Assembly: GCF_963678635.1 (NCBI RefSeq)
Contig: NW_026970879.1
Coordinates: forward strand, 50,048-114,047
DNA from: Symsagittifera roscoffensis
Lineage: Eukaryota; Xenacoelomorpha; Acoela; Convolutidae
Reading direction: 5' to 3'
DNA length: 64,000 nucleotides
Shown: positions 24,930-33,687 of the stretch, piece after piece
Numbering within the stretch: the first letter of the stretch is position 1
How the letters are laid out: each line of letters begins with the position of its first letter
Notes under the pieces: model-generated
What the model saw: only the letters and a program-made list of their open reading frames with translations
Databases searched by the model: none
What the model was told of the DNA's origin: nothing
Translations under genes and position numbers: made by a program

Positions 24930-25313
24930 TTGCAAAATTACATTATGCCAATACATTTTATTATAGGCAAAAAAAAAATATTTTTAGGAATGAATTGGTA
25001 TCGTAATGCTCATTATTTTTTACAAGCAAAAGTTAAAAAAATTTATCATCAAGAAATTATTAATCAAATAGATAATAATATTAAATATAATCAAATAAAA
25101 CTTAAAATAATTTTAAATATAAATAAATTAACAAAAAAAGATTTAGGCAATATTACATCTATACATGAAAAATTTTTTTTAGATGCTTTAGTTATAAATC
25201 AAAATATAATAGATGATAGTTTAAAATATCATCTTGGTACGAATACTAGTTATATTATTAATAAAAATATAAATGTTCCATATGTAAATATTGAAATTTT
25301 AGAAATTAATTAA
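24930..25313 (+). CDS. RusA-like Holliday junction resolvase with an altered acid
   Basis: 127 residues. The segment KKDLGNITSIHEKFFLDALV then NIIDDS (residues 69-97) matches the RusA core, in which Asp residues bind metal. Here Asp71 and Asp95/96 are present, but the position of the second Asp of the DLDN motif is Gly73. It either uses another acid or is inactive. It starts with TTG directly after the helicase stop; an AAGGAA site is eight bases upstream. The next ATG (24945) is the alternative start. Confidence 0.65.
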   Translation: MQNYIMPIHFIIGKKKIFLGMNWYRNAHYFLQAKVKKIYHQEIINQIDNNIKYNQIKLKIILNINKLTKKDLGNITSIHEKFFLDALVINQNIIDDSLKYHLGTNTSYIINKNINVPYVNIEILEIN

Positions 25314-25345
25314 AAAATTATATAATAAATAAATAAATAAAAAGA

Positions 25346-25374
25346 TTGTATTTTTATAAAAACAATTATATAAT
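25346..25374 (+). promoter_or_regulatory. Repeated promoter, copy 2
   Basis: TTGTAT (25346-25351), 17-base spacer and TATAAT (25369-25374), the same elements as 21594-21622. The spacer palindrome is imperfect here (one T to C change). It drives the 199-codon gene and perhaps the 43-codon gene behind it. Confidence 0.65.
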
Positions 25375-25408
25375 GATTATATAAAAACAATATATTGAGG
25401 TTATTTTG

Positions 25409-26005
25409 ATGAATAAATATGAAAATAAAATACAACATGTTGATGCTAAACATATATCTAATGAATTAAATACATATAATAAAAAAATAAAATGTGATAT
25501 AGATTTTAGTGAATATTATTTAGATACATTAAATGATTATGATCCAAAATGTATTTTATCTCCTATTTATGATAATAAAAATTTTTTAATTAGTGGTGAT
25601 TTAAAATATAACGATATGTATCTTTTTGTATTTGAATGTTTTAATGATAATCAAATAGTTCAAGAAATTTGGCAAATCATAAAAAATAAATATTTTAAAG
25701 GTCAACCTTATAATATACATAAATGTCTTGATTATGATAATTATTTTTTTGATGAAAAATGGTGGGATAAAGAGTATCCTGAAATTTCAATATACATAAA
25801 TGAAAATATTATTTTAAAAGTCAATATTAATATTTTTTTTACTATTGATTGGAATGCCAATCAATATAATTATGATGCTTATTGCTTACATAATTATACA
25901 GCTTCTGTATTACATATTGAAAAATTACAGAAATTATATATTATAAATAATTATACTTTAGAAAATAAGCATAATATTGAATATATACCAAATAATGAAA
26001 TATAA
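25409..26005 (+). CDS. Unknown acidic early protein
   Basis: 198 residues from the ATG at 25409; the TTG just before it is less likely because GAGG lies eight bases upstream of the ATG. Tyr/Asn/Asp-rich, with YDNKNFLISGDLKYNDMYLF, then EKWWDKEYPEISIYINENI, and no membrane segment. No family recognised. It has its own promoter and precedes the small 43-residue gene, a pattern often seen for phage host-takeover or anti-defence genes; that is only a guess. Confidence 0.55.
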   Translation: MNKYENKIQHVDAKHISNELNTYNKKIKCDIDFSEYYLDTLNDYDPKCILSPIYDNKNFLISGDLKYNDMYLFVFECFNDNQIVQEIWQIIKNKYFKGQPYNIHKCLDYDNYFFDEKWWDKEYPEISIYINENIILKVNINIFFTIDWNANQYNYDAYCLHNYTASVLHIEKLQKLYIINNYTLENKHNIEYIPNNEI

Positions 26006-26029
26006 ATATAAATATAAAGGTGGTGAAAT

Positions 26030-26161
26030 ATGAAATTTTTAAGAAAAATTTTCGGTATAAAAAAATGGGTTACAATTACAAGTATTAATTATATTCAAAC
26101 AAAAGATATCCATTATATGGAGATTCAAGAAAATAATAAAACTACTCTTGTATTATTATAA
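26030..26161 (+). CDS. 43-residue basic protein, last gene of the early strand
   Basis: Reads MKFLRKIFGIKKWVTITSIN and continues for 23 more residues, with IHYMEIQENN near the end. It has the best ribosome site in the unit (AAGGTGGTG). N-terminal half is amphipathic and basic. The stop is one base from the stop of the convergent spike gene. Identical in unit 2. Function unknown. Confidence 0.65.
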   Translation: MKFLRKIFGIKKWVTITSINYIQTKDIHYMEIQENNKTTLVLL

Positions 26162-26162
26162 A

Positions 26163-26735
26163 TTATTGTGGTGAGCTTGTTGTGCCACCTTGACTATCTA
26201 TATGTGTATGTGAACTTAAATTAGTATTTGAATCTGTAAAACTTGGTGCTTCAATAGGTACATTACTAACCAATTTTTCATTATTTAAAATAAGTGTAGC
26301 ATTATGATATTTAAGTTTTATATAATTGTCAGTTATTTCTATAACATTATCTTTAGTTTTTATAATAAAATCATTATTAATTGAAATTATTTCTACACTA
26401 CCTTTTTCATTAAAAAATATATTATTTTTTTTAATATAATTTCCAACTTTTACTTCACCAACTTTTAAATTTTTAAATCTATTTTTTTGATTTACGGGGA
26501 TACAAGCTGTTACACCTTGAGAATCTTGTATATTAAAAATAACTGCTTGAGTATCTTGTGAAGGTGCATTTGCACTTATACCATAAGGATAAATAGCATA
26601 ACTATTAAATTGTGCATTAGCGTGGCTCACTGAATAAACATGTCTAGATTCATTATCTTCCATATTATCTAATGATATATAACCAATACGGATAATATTT
26701 TTAAATTTATTTATTAAAAAATCTAATATATTCAT
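26163..26735 (-). CDS. Baseplate spike protein (Mu gp45 / P2 gpV-like)
   Basis: 190 residues. The N-terminal OB-fold region includes IRIGYISLDNMEDNESRHVY; the middle is beta-helical (VEIISINNDFIIKTKDNVIE); the end LSSHTHIDSQGGTTSSP holds the His-x-His pair of the apical metal-binding tip. Trimeric spikes of this type pierce the outer membrane, which supports a Gram-negative host. It is the last gene of the leftward operon and overlaps the gpP-like gene by four bases. Confidence 0.88.
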   Translation of the reverse strand: MNILDFLINKFKNIIRIGYISLDNMEDNESRHVYSVSHANAQFNSYAIYPYGISANAPSQDTQAVIFNIQDSQGVTACIPVNQKNRFKNLKVGEVKVGNYIKKNNIFFNEKGSVEIISINNDFIIKTKDNVIEITDNYIKLKYHNATLILNNEKLVSNVPIEAPSFTDSNTNLSSHTHIDSQGGTTSSPQ

Positions 26736-27856
26736 ATATTAGTCCCATACAATTGATTATTTAATATACTTTCTTCAGCTATTAAATTGTAAGCGTTTGC
26801 TTGTACAAATTCAATAGCAACTGTATTACCATCAATGCCCATATTATAAGTTATATCATTTACGAGCATTGTTTCATTTATATTACAAGTATTATCTATT
26901 ATATATATTAATTGATTTGGCTTAATAATTACTTTATTACCATTTTTATCAATAAAACTATGCCCATCTAAAACCACATTATATTGTCTTGAATTAGTTA
27001 TTTGAGTTTGCATTTTCCAAGATACCAAATTTTTTAATTTTATTGGAGTGAGAGCTTCACTTTGAACTTCAAGATAATTTCTCCCAGTTCTAATTTTATT
27101 ATCTGGTTTACTTGTATATTTTATATTACTTTGTTGTTGTGGTGTTTGGGCATTATCAATCAAATCTTGAAAATTCGGAATACTTTGATAAGTATAAGTA
27201 TTATATAATTGTGAAAAATCATAATTAACTGAAGCTTTCCAAATATTATTTTCTACATTAATAATATTTTTTAATTGATAAGTATTTAACTCACTGAATT
27301 TTTTTCCTGAATTAGCAATCACAAAAGATCCATTTTCATCTGTCAATAATACACAATATTTTTTCATTGCATATTTATTTAAAAAATCTATTACAGCTTC
27401 CCCAGAAGAAGGTGCCGATATATCTATACTTAAAAAATCCGTAGTTGCTGAATCAATAGATTTATTTTTAATATCGTATTTTAAATTTTCAATATTAAAA
27501 ACAGCGTCAACAAGTTGCATAAAATTTGTTATAGCTGTTTTTCTAAAAGATGTTGATATTTTACAATCTATTATATCACAAGTAATGTCTCTTCCAGCTA
27601 AAGAAATAGTATAATTATTATCTGAATATGAAATTGATTGTTTTTCAATATAAGCTGTCATGATTTTAATACCATCTGCCAAAATTTCAACTATAGAATT
27701 TTTAGTTATTACTAAACCTAATTCTTGAAGTTTGGAATATGTTAAATCTCCCCCAGCAACAAATTCAAATTCACCACAAAGTGATTTCATAGTTTTATTG
27801 ACTTTCGCTTCAGTAAATCCACTAAAAATAGAACCATTTATTTTAATTTCGAGCAT
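26732..27856 (-). CDS. Baseplate hub protein (Mu gpP / P2 gpD-like)
   Basis: 374 residues. The start MLEIKINGSIFSGFTEAKVN then SLCGEFEFVAG is typical of the hub family (family: i.inG..~.gw....v.rsi.~~~~sF~l). Later parts have NTYTYQSIPNFQDLIDN and NYLEVQSEALTPIKLKNLVS. Hub trimers link the tube to the spike. Overlaps the gpN-like gene by 14 bases. No lysozyme domain is fused. Confidence 0.82.
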   Translation of the reverse strand: MLEIKINGSIFSGFTEAKVNKTMKSLCGEFEFVAGGDLTYSKLQELGLVITKNSIVEILADGIKIMTAYIEKQSISYSDNNYTISLAGRDITCDIIDCKISTSFRKTAITNFMQLVDAVFNIENLKYDIKNKSIDSATTDFLSIDISAPSSGEAVIDFLNKYAMKKYCVLLTDENGSFVIANSGKKFSELNTYQLKNIINVENNIWKASVNYDFSQLYNTYTYQSIPNFQDLIDNAQTPQQQSNIKYTSKPDNKIRTGRNYLEVQSEALTPIKLKNLVSWKMQTQITNSRQYNVVLDGHSFIDKNGNKVIIKPNQLIYIIDNTCNINETMLVNDITYNMGIDGNTVAIEFVQANAYNLIAEESILNNQLYGTNI

Positions 27857-29135
27857 TGGTTAAAACCTTTATTTTTCCTTTTACAGCTATACTATCATTT
27901 AATGTATTTAAATTTTTAAGTGTATCTGCTTCATTAGAATCTCCATATAAATTATATGATAAAACTGAAAGAGGTGTATAAGTAAATAAATTAGTCAATA
28001 TTTTATTTGATGTATTTAATATTTTTTTATCTGATAAATCACTATATACAGATCTTAATTGAGCAATATCATTAATTAAATTATGTGAAAAAGATTGTTT
28101 AATACTAGAGTTTTGATTTTCTAAACTATTGTTATTATTATTAATTTCATCAGTTGTATTATAAATTATTTGAGATGATATTCTATATTGAGTTACTAAA
28201 GAAGATTGTTTAACTGAATCAATAATTATATTAGCATTGCTTGTGATTTGTTTTTCTTCTTCTGTAATAGGATTAGATTGAACTTTAATATTGGGACTTA
28301 AACTATCTATTGCAAAACTTTTTTGATCACTTTGATTTGTTAAAGATGTAAAAGAATTAATTGAATTACCAAATTCATTAAATCTTTTTAACCCTGCTAA
28401 CACTTGAATAATATCACTACTTAAATTATCTATACCACTGATTAAATCAGTAATTCTTATAATTAATGCAGTAGGATTATTTATTAAAGCTGTAATATTA
28501 TCTATATCGTTTTCTATTTCTTTAATAAAATTTGCAGCATCATTTATTTCATCTGCTAAAGGAGATAATACTTTTTGAATATTTTTAAGTGTATTTATAC
28601 CTATATCTTTAGCAGATTCATATGCATCTTTAAATTTTTTAAATATATTAATATTATTACCATTATCATTTATATCATTAATACAATCTGCAGCTATATC
28701 ATTAATAGTTTGTTGAGTAATTTCATCTCCAGCGATAGGAAGTGAATTATTAATTGCATTAGATACTTCAATGGCTTCAAATGAAAAATTAGCTATTCCT
28801 AATTTTGCAAATGATTGTTTTAGTGAATATATACCAGTTGATACATTAATGGTACCATAAAATGGGTGAATTAATATATGAGTTTTATTACTTTCTAAAA
28901 CTTCAATTAATTGATTTCTTTTAGTTAAATAATCGCCATCTTGTGTAGGGTCATATTCAATAATTCCATTAATGTTAAATTTTCTTAATGATTTACCTAA
29001 ATCTTGTGCTTGTCTTCTATTTGTAGATATATATTCATAATATGTTTTTCTTCTACCACCTTGAGTAACATCATTGTTTAACAAAAATTTTATTCCATCA
29101 ATCGATGCTTCCCAGGTTGAATTTAATAAACTCAT
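27843..29135 (-). CDS. DNA circularisation N-terminal domain baseplate protein (Mu gpN-like)
   Basis: 430 residues. Residues 1 to about 115 are the DNA_circ_N domain: WEASIDGIKFLLNNDVTQGG, then KTYYEYISTNRRQAQDLG, and LIHPFYGTINVSTGIY. The rest is helical with coil-like stretches (DAANFIKEIENDIDNI). In Mu it belongs to the tail tip, next to the tape measure. The name is historical; the role is in tail assembly. Confidence 0.85.
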   Translation of the reverse strand: MSLLNSTWEASIDGIKFLLNNDVTQGGRRKTYYEYISTNRRQAQDLGKSLRKFNINGIIEYDPTQDGDYLTKRNQLIEVLESNKTHILIHPFYGTINVSTGIYSLKQSFAKLGIANFSFEAIEVSNAINNSLPIAGDEITQQTINDIAADCINDINDNGNNINIFKKFKDAYESAKDIGINTLKNIQKVLSPLADEINDAANFIKEIENDIDNITALINNPTALIIRITDLISGIDNLSSDIIQVLAGLKRFNEFGNSINSFTSLTNQSDQKSFAIDSLSPNIKVQSNPITEEEKQITSNANIIIDSVKQSSLVTQYRISSQIIYNTTDEINNNNNSLENQNSSIKQSFSHNLINDIAQLRSVYSDLSDKKILNTSNKILTNLFTYTPLSVLSYNLYGDSNEADTLKNLNTLNDSIAVKGKIKVLTNARN

Positions 29136-29138
29136 TTA

Positions 29139-30698
29139 TTACCTCCTATACGGATTTACGCCAACATGAAAATTCGATTTGCCACCACTATGATGTGTTT
29201 TTATTGATTTTATATCAGCATTATTAGATTCAATATTTAAATTAATATTAGAGGTCATTTGTTGATTTCCAATTCCTAAAAGATTATATAAAGTTTCAGT
29301 ATTAGTTTGATTATGCATATTCATTTGTGGTTTTTCGGGTAATGTTTGATTATAAAAATCATATTTTCTTTTAGATAAATCGCCACCACCTACAACTTGC
29401 GGGGTTAACATTAAACTAGTACTTAAACCTAAAAATTTAGAAAATTCGCCCATTTTACTACTTAACCACCCCAACACACTTTTTAAACTTGTAAAAGGTT
29501 TAAGTAATTCATGACCCAAAACTTTTAAACTATTCATAAAACCTTGACCAGTTAATAAAGAAGCAAATCCTTTCCACATGCCTTTAGTTAATGCTAAACT
29601 TCCTCTAAATAGAGATAAACCTGCAATTATAGACAAGAAACCACTAGTAGTAGAATGATTTTGAGAAAAATTTCTAAATGAATTTGCAAAATGAGACATT
29701 TTATTACTTAATACATTAAGTCCATTATTTAAATGTGTTGAAGCTGCAAAACTTTGCCACATCGATGTAGTAATATCAAAAAATGCATTTTTAATTTTTA
29801 TTAAAGGAGCAATGGTCCCTGTTTGAGTTAAAGTTTTAGATATATTTTTAGCATCTTTATGAGTATTAAACCATTCTTTTACTGCTAAATTTAATTCTTT
29901 GTTAGTCATAGCACCCGTAGAAATCATTTGATCAAAAGCTTGTCTTTCATAAGGTGTCTTAAAACTCATTCCTTGCATTTTAGCAAGAATACCTTTTAAT
30001 TGTAAACCTTTATCATTTAATGAATTTAATATTTCATTTGTAATTTTTCCAGATTGATTGACTTGTGTAAATAATCTAGTTATTTCATTTGATGAGATAC
30101 CTGTATAAGTAGATATGTCTAACTGTTTTTGTAAATCATTGAAAGAACTTTTACCACCTTTACCTTGTTCAAGCAATAATCTAAAGGAATTTGTTAATTC
30201 ACTCATAGGCTTATTTGTATCTATAGATAATTGTCGCATATTTGACATATATTTATTTAAATTTTTAATATTGGGTAATAAAACTGATAATCTTTTTTGG
30301 TCTTGCTCTAAATTAGAAGCTTTTACAGCAGAACCCGCTACAATTCCACCAACTGCTAATCCTTTTAATAAATTATTATTACTTATACCACCAAAAGAAC
30401 TTTTAATTTTGCTGCCAACAATAGCAACAGAATTGCCGATATTTTGCACAAATCTATCAAATAATGATAAATTATTAGTTTTAATATTGTTAGACATTCC
30501 TTTTAAATTATTAGATATTTTTGAAGTATTTTTTTTAACTGATTCAATATTTTTATTAAAATTTTTAGAAGAATTATTGGCTTTTTGAAAACTTCCACTT
30601 ATTTCTTGATTAAAATTAGAAAAGTTTTTTTTAATATTATTTAAAGTTTTAGAAAATTCATCTATAGCTCTAATATTATATGATACTGAAAAAGCCAT
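29139..30698 (-). CDS. Tail tape measure protein
   Basis: 519 residues. The start MAFSVSYNIRAIDEFSKTLN and coiled first third (KNFNKNIESVKKNTSKISNN) match tape measure N-termini; GLAVGGIVAGSAV is a typical hydrophobic segment, and a second set lies near LSIIAGLSLFRGSLALTKG. With the usual 0.15 nm per residue the tail would be about 78 nm, short for a contractile tail. Located after the tail-fibre gene and before gpN, unlike the Mu order in which it precedes gpN directly after the chaperones. Confidence 0.85.
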   Translation of the reverse strand: MAFSVSYNIRAIDEFSKTLNNIKKNFSNFNQEISGSFQKANNSSKNFNKNIESVKKNTSKISNNLKGMSNNIKTNNLSLFDRFVQNIGNSVAIVGSKIKSSFGGISNNNLLKGLAVGGIVAGSAVKASNLEQDQKRLSVLLPNIKNLNKYMSNMRQLSIDTNKPMSELTNSFRLLLEQGKGGKSSFNDLQKQLDISTYTGISSNEITRLFTQVNQSGKITNEILNSLNDKGLQLKGILAKMQGMSFKTPYERQAFDQMISTGAMTNKELNLAVKEWFNTHKDAKNISKTLTQTGTIAPLIKIKNAFFDITTSMWQSFAASTHLNNGLNVLSNKMSHFANSFRNFSQNHSTTSGFLSIIAGLSLFRGSLALTKGMWKGFASLLTGQGFMNSLKVLGHELLKPFTSLKSVLGWLSSKMGEFSKFLGLSTSLMLTPQVVGGGDLSKRKYDFYNQTLPEKPQMNMHNQTNTETLYNLLGIGNQQMTSNINLNIESNNADIKSIKTHHSGGKSNFHVGVNPYRR

Positions 30699-30738
30699 TT
30701 TTTAATTCCTTATATTATATATGTATTTTAAAATTTTG

Positions 30739-31635
30739 TTAATCTACCCAACCCAATATGTATATCTTGTCTGAATAGTTACCAACTATATTTTGACCAG
30801 TTCTAATACGATAAAATGTTTCTGAATTACCTTTAACATCTAATAATGCTGTAGCATAAACTGATTCTTCTAAAGAAAAATTATTATTAGCAGTATTGAA
30901 ATAACCTTGACCTTTCAATAAATTAATACCATTAGCATTATTTCTATTAATACTTATCGAGCCACTATTAGCATTAGAAGTATTATTGCCTGTCATTTGG
31001 TACTCAAAATCAAAAGAATAATATATATATTGTTTTTTTGACAAATCCATATGGGTTATTGTCCCATCTTCATTTATCATAGGTATATTAGTTAAATCTA
31101 TCGTTAATATTAGTGATCCAATATAAGGATTTGGGGACTTGTCTGTAGATACAACTGTTTCTCTACCGTTCCATATTTTTAAACCTAAACCGTTTTGTTG
31201 AATTATAAATTTATCTATTAAAGAATTAAATATTATATCATAATACCTATTAGCCACAATATATCCCGCGGTTAAATCTTCCGTTGGATTTTGCAAAATA
31301 ACTATTTTTTTTACACCAATACCATCAATGTTTACAGTTAGTGCACCACTATTAGTATTTGATGTATAAAATCTTACTTTTAATCCATTTACATATTCTT
31401 TTAAAGGTTGACTATTTGTAGCATTTAAAACAATAGAATTTTCTGTACCTGTATCTTCATAAAAATCATATACACATGCTGACTTAGTTAATACTTTGCC
31501 TAGTTGGTTTAAATCATTACCATCTAAACTTAAATTTGCACCACTAATAACATTTTCCAATTCTAAAGGAATTTGGTTAAAATCTTCAGCATTTAGACTA
31601 GTTTCTCCATTTATCATAATTGGTATATTTTTCAT
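30739..31635 (-). CDS. Tail fibre protein
   Basis: 298 residues. The N-terminus (IMINGETSLNAEDFNQIPLE then LENVISGANLSLDGNDLNQL) is the classic fibre anchor seen in Mu-like and lambdoid phages. A beta-rich body follows, with SGALTVNIDGIGVKKIV, and it ends in TFYRIRTGQNIVGNYSDKIY. It recognises the host surface. Located behind the gp48-like gene, the Mu position for fibre genes. No separate fibre assembly chaperone was found. Confidence 0.78.
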   Translation of the reverse strand: MKNIPIMINGETSLNAEDFNQIPLELENVISGANLSLDGNDLNQLGKVLTKSACVYDFYEDTGTENSIVLNATNSQPLKEYVNGLKVRFYTSNTNSGALTVNIDGIGVKKIVILQNPTEDLTAGYIVANRYYDIIFNSLIDKFIIQQNGLGLKIWNGRETVVSTDKSPNPYIGSLILTIDLTNIPMINEDGTITHMDLSKKQYIYYSFDFEYQMTGNNTSNANSGSISINRNNANGINLLKGQGYFNTANNNFSLEESVYATALLDVKGNSETFYRIRTGQNIVGNYSDKIYILGWVD

Positions 31636-31647
31636 TAAATTAATCCT

Positions 31648-32313
31648 TTAATTAGTTGTAAAATTATCATTATTTTGTAAAATAAAATGATCATTATTTT
31701 GCATTTTAATTTTAAATATTGGACCGTTAGTTCGATTAAAATTAACAGTGCATGTACTTGGTATTAATTTAAGTATAAAACATTCAATATTTAAAAGATA
31801 GCCACTTTCTCCAAAAAACCATGGGAATGTAATGGGGAATATAGTACTAATTGATGTGTCTAAAAATGTAATGAATAATTCATAAGTTGAAATATTTGGG
31901 TCAGATTGTGGATCTTGAGCAAATCTTGTTGTGATTGTCGCTGAATAACCAAGTATATTAATTATTTCTTCTAAGTCGCTAACTGTTTGAACACCGCGAG
32001 CTTTAATTTTAGCAATACACTGATTTCTTCTTTTTTCCAATGAAACATCAGTGTTAAAACATTGATCAGGAATGCCTAATTGTTTTTCCCATTCTTCAAT
32101 AAATTTTTCGGTAACTGTAATATCAAATTGAGTTGATATTTGATTTAAATAATCTCTAAATTTATTGTCTTCGATCGTTAAACTATTTATTAATTTAAAC
32201 AGATTAGAATTAATAATATTTGTTGCATTCCAACCTTTACCTTGAGGCAAATATTTAGCAAATATATGTCCACCATCATTTTTATCAAGTAAATTAAAAA
32301 ACTTATTGATCAT
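31648..32313 (-). CDS. Baseplate protein, DUF2313 / Mu gp48-like
   Basis: 221 residues. DNDGGHIFAKYLPQGKGWNA-like start (LDKNDGGHIFAKYLPQGKGW), TEKFIEEWEKQLGIPDQCF, then ARGVQTVSDLEEIINILGY and TCTVNFNR at the end, the layout of the YmfQ/gp48 family (family: lLP.G.aw; wE..lGip; rr....~~~aRg..t...i..ia...G). It caps the baseplate and fits between gp47 and fibre. ATGA overlap with the gp47-like gene. Confidence 0.85.
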   Translation of the reverse strand: MINKFFNLLDKNDGGHIFAKYLPQGKGWNATNIINSNLFKLINSLTIEDNKFRDYLNQISTQFDITVTEKFIEEWEKQLGIPDQCFNTDVSLEKRRNQCIAKIKARGVQTVSDLEEIINILGYSATITTRFAQDPQSDPNISTYELFITFLDTSISTIFPITFPWFFGESGYLLNIECFILKLIPSTCTVNFNRTNGPIFKIKMQNNDHFILQNNDNFTTN

Positions 32314-33680
32314 GCAAATACCACATTACCTTGTACAGCAATTTCACCATCATTTATGATTACATTATTTAATGGTGTAGTTAATGTATAACTTTCTAAA
32401 GATTCACCTGTAACATCATCAATTGTTTTTAATATTGTTAAATTAATATCGTTAATATTAATATTACCATTATTTTCTTCATTTAATTCAACACCATTAA
32501 TCATATTTTTATTTCTAAAAAATTGTCTTATATTTTCTTTAATAGCAATTTGCATTGTGTTGGTATTAGGTATTATATTAGAAAAATTAAAATTTATATA
32601 TATAGGTGATAATGATAATACTTGTATATTATCAGAAACAAGATTTATAGGTGCTATTGACATAATTTGAGTTTTAATATTAGCATTGTCTGTCGTTGTT
32701 GTAATGATAGAGTCACTTTGATCTTTAACACAAAATATCGTTGTAAAACCAGATTGATTTTTAAAATAATTATTATCATCTAAACCATGTGTAGCTCTTA
32801 AAACAAAACATCTTGTCACACCATTAACTTTTTTAGCTTGGTTAATGATAGATTGGGCATTAAAATTAGTTATTGGGTTTTGCCAAGCATCTTCTATACG
32901 AGATTTATAATTATTTTCTTCTTCTGTATCCGTACCACCTGTTAAACCGTTTAAAGTAACATAAGCATTATTATTTACATTTGAAATGGGTGTTTGTAAA
33001 GCTAAAGAAGCTCCACTTGAAAGATTAGTTTTTACACCATTTTCTTCACATTGTACTTGTACATTGCTGACATAATAAGTAGATAATATTGTACCTGTAG
33101 CGGGGGAAATAGTATTTATATCTATATTAAAAGTTACTTCAATTTCATTAATAACTGTTACAGTTTTTGTACCATTATATTCATTTTCATTAGCTCCACT
33201 AATTAAAATATTTATGCCTGTTGCTAAATTGTGAGAACCTGAAAAAGTAATAGTTGCCAAACCGCCTGTTTGTGTAATTTGTAATACAGTATTATTATTT
33301 TTTGAAATAGTAGAATTAGATAAAGTTTTATAAGTTAATGATCCATTTGATATTAAAGTTTGCGCTGGTATTGTAACACAATTTTGTATTCCTGAAAATA
33401 CTACTATTCCTTGAGATGATGTTGGTTTTCCTAAAGATAAATTAACCAATCCACCCCAAAAATTTAAAACAGATAAATCAGCATAATTATCAAGGAATAA
33501 ACCTGTTTGTATGGTATCTAATAATTGATACATATCAAAAAATCTATACCCAGAAGATTGAACTAATGAAGTTAATAAAGCATTTTTTAAAAAAGGGTTA
33601 CTTTGAGGCAAAGCATTTTGTACATCTGCTTTTTGTCTATTTACAATATCAGATGCATTATTAGGTAATTTTATAGCCAT
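32310..33680 (-). CDS. Baseplate J-like wedge protein (Mu gp47-like), spans the unit seam
   Basis: 456 residues. The N-terminal part has KADVQNALPQSNPFLKNALL; after the FCCH-like insertion (134-200) the core shows GLTGGTDTEEENNYKSRIED and AWQNPITNFNAQSIINQAKK, the baseplate J signature (tGGtD.Es...lr.R........g....y...a..v.GV). Late genes thus run from unit 2 into unit 1 without a break. Upstream partner is the gp46-like gene. Confidence 0.9.
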   Translation of the reverse strand: MAIKLPNNASDIVNRQKADVQNALPQSNPFLKNALLTSLVQSSGYRFFDMYQLLDTIQTGLFLDNYADLSVLNFWGGLVNLSLGKPTSSQGIVVFSGIQNCVTIPAQTLISNGSLTYKTLSNSTISKNNNTVLQITQTGGLATITFSGSHNLATGINILISGANENEYNGTKTVTVINEIEVTFNIDINTISPATGTILSTYYVSNVQVQCEENGVKTNLSSGASLALQTPISNVNNNAYVTLNGLTGGTDTEEENNYKSRIEDAWQNPITNFNAQSIINQAKKVNGVTRCFVLRATHGLDDNNYFKNQSGFTTIFCVKDQSDSIITTTTDNANIKTQIMSIAPINLVSDNIQVLSLSPIYINFNFSNIIPNTNTMQIAIKENIRQFFRNKNMINGVELNEENNGNININDINLTILKTIDDVTGESLESYTLTTPLNNVIINDGEIAVQGNVVFA

Positions 33681-33687
33681 AATATAA

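Larger units (their letters stand above)
1..32970. repeat. Direct repeat unit 1 of a phage genome (complete circular unit)
   Basis: Everything here recurs in the same order and orientation 32,957-32,970 bases further right. The offset is 32,970 at the left end, drops to 32,958 after a 12-bp deletion in a Lys-Pro repeat gene, changes by one base around 8.3 kb and returns to 32,958 before the lipoprotein gene. Late genes transcribed from 16.7 kb run left past the window edge, and the same operon of unit 2 runs into the right part of this unit, so the boundary chosen is arbitrary. Confidence 0.95.

Noticed and set aside
30115-30588. 157-codon plus-strand frame opposite the tape measure gene
   Set aside because: Antisense shadow of a well-supported gene; AT-rich coding DNA leaves long open frames on the other strand. 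The same applies at 63073-63546.
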